7,524 nucleotides of DNA from Phycisphaerae bacterium (lineage in GTDB: Bacteria; Planctomycetota; Phycisphaerae; Sedimentisphaerales; Anaerobacaceae): NCBI GenBank assembly GCA_030630315.1, contig DAOVNI010000070.1, forward strand, positions 1 to 7,524. The letters are read 5' to 3'. The translations under genes were made by a program, and so were the position numbers. Shown piece after piece: positions 7,095 to 7,524 of this stretch (position 1 is its first letter; every line of letters begins with the position of its first letter). The notes below the pieces were generated by a model, which ran no database searches, was not told where the DNA came from, and saw only the letters and a list, made by a program, of their open reading frames with translations.

Positions 7095-7128
7095 AAAAGC
7101 GAAAAACGTAAAGCGAAAAATGTAAAAC
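7094..7128. repeat. Degenerate 7-base repeat array, left arm
   Basis: Five consecutive heptamers follow the permease stop codon: GAAAAGC, GAAAAAC, GTAAAGC, GAAAAAT and GTAAAAC. They include a 14-base direct repeat (7097-7110 and 7111-7124) with a single difference. Similar A-rich heptamers may continue to about 7149. The array lies between two convergent genes. Confidence 0.6.
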
Positions 7129-7180
7129 CATAACTTAAAATTCAAAACTTGCTTAATTTCAAGTTTTACATTATGGTTTT
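7124..7180. terminator. Hairpin between convergent genes, possible bidirectional terminator
   Basis: AAAACCATAA (7124-7133) pairs with TTATGGTTTT (7171-7180). Inside it, AAAACTTG (7144-7151) pairs with CAAGTTTT (7160-7167) around an 8-base loop. T-rich sequence follows on the plus strand and A-rich sequence gives a T-run on the other strand. The stems are AT-rich and weaker than a classic intrinsic terminator, but the position between converging stop codons fits a shared terminator. Confidence 0.45.
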
Positions 7181-7209
7181 TAGTTTTTAGCTCTCAGCTT
7201 TTAGCTTCT
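7175..7209. repeat. Degenerate 7-base repeat array, right arm (inverted)
   Basis: Heptamers GGTTTTT, AGTTTTT, AGCTCTC, AGCTTTT and AGCTTCT follow in register. Read on the other strand they become AAAAGCT-like units, close to the AAAAGCG-like units of the left arm. The two arrays are therefore an imperfect inverted pair around the hairpin. The right arm extends into the acetyltransferase gene and encodes its last residues (KKLKAES and the stop). Confidence 0.55.
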
Positions 7210-7524
7210 TAATAACTGCTATTTCATCACAATTTTGCTGTTTCGGACACCGGGCACAGTCGCTCCAGACCTTCATCGGCAGTGCATCCTTTTCAATTAC
7301 CTTAAAGCCCATTTTTTCAAAAAAATCCGGGTTCAGTGTAAGTGCGAAAACGCGCGGCAGGCCAAGCTGACGGGCCTGCTCGGTGGCCGCTTCCACCAGT
7401 ATTTTGCCAATACCCTTCTCCGTGTTTGCTTCGTCAACCGCCAATGATTTTACTTCCGCCAGGTCGGACCAAATAATCTGCAACGCGCAGCAGCCCACCA
7501 CATTGCCGTTAAGCTCGACAACAA
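7187..7524 (-). CDS. GNAT N-acetyltransferase, N-acetylglutamate synthase-like (start beyond window)
   Basis: The frame is open to the right edge, giving about 112 visible residues. A GTG at 7501 is an internal Val, because the family sequence continues upstream in frame (VVELNGNVVGCCALQIIW). The product transfers an acetyl group from acetyl-CoA. The core strands (VVGCCALQIIWSDLAEVKS), the GIGKILVEAA acetyl-CoA loop and LPRVFALTLNPDFFEKMGF are typical of short ArgA-like GNATs. In mycobacteria a related protein makes N-acetylglutamate for arginine synthesis, so that role is possible but unproven here. The usual first Q/R of the Q/R-x-x-G-x-G motif is replaced by Thr. A C-x2-C-x5-C cluster near the C-terminus (DCARCPKQQNCDE) is one I recall in this subgroup. 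The last seven residues are encoded by the heptamer array. The gene converges on the ABC permease. Confidence 0.82.
   Translation of the reverse strand, partial: VVELNGNVVGCCALQIIWSDLAEVKSLAVDEANTEKGIGKILVEAATEQARQLGLPRVFALTLNPDFFEKMGFKVIEKDALPMKVWSDCARCPKQQNCDEIAVIKKLKAES

Noticed and set aside
7499..7501. GTG as the start of the acetyltransferase
   Set aside because: The frame continues upstream with sequence typical of the GNAT core, so the codon is an internal Val and the true start is outside the window.

Overview
The window comes from a bacterium with moderate G+C. The large HflK-like protein with an added multi-helix N-terminus, the three-gene SPFH cluster and the general protein style suggest the Planctomycetota or a related lineage. 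That placement is an inference from remembered family resemblance, with modest confidence; no marker gene is present. There are no tRNA or rRNA genes, CRISPR arrays, insertion sequences or phage genes.

Left part (1-5927, minus strand): an apparent four-gene operon, transcribed right to left. Its order is a 688-residue HflK-like protein with about seven membrane helices, then HflC, then a conventional HflK with one membrane helix, then a heavy-metal P1B-type ATPase whose C-terminus lies beyond the left edge. The first two genes overlap by 4 bases (ATGA), the next gap is 29 bases and the last is 10 bases, so co-transcription is very likely. In well-studied bacteria HflK and HflC form a membrane cage around the FtsH protease. 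Here three SPFH proteins sit together and no ftsH is visible. A perfect 7-base tandem repeat lies in codons 10-21 of hflK, where a one-unit change would destroy the reading frame.

Middle (5928-6131): a divergent intergenic region. It holds a good sigma-70-like promoter facing right, a much weaker candidate facing left that shares its -35 bases, and a potential folded 5' leader starting at the predicted transcription start.

Right part (6132-7524): a plus-strand ABC-2-type permease with no ATPase next to it. A convergent intergenic region follows, made of degenerate 7-base repeats in inverted orientation around a hairpin. Last comes the C-terminal part of a minus-strand GNAT acetyltransferase resembling short N-acetylglutamate synthases, whose start lies beyond the right edge.

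The main biological theme is membrane-protein quality control and membrane transport. The most unusual points are the triple SPFH operon, the slippage-prone repeat inside hflK and the heptamer-repeat intergenic region.
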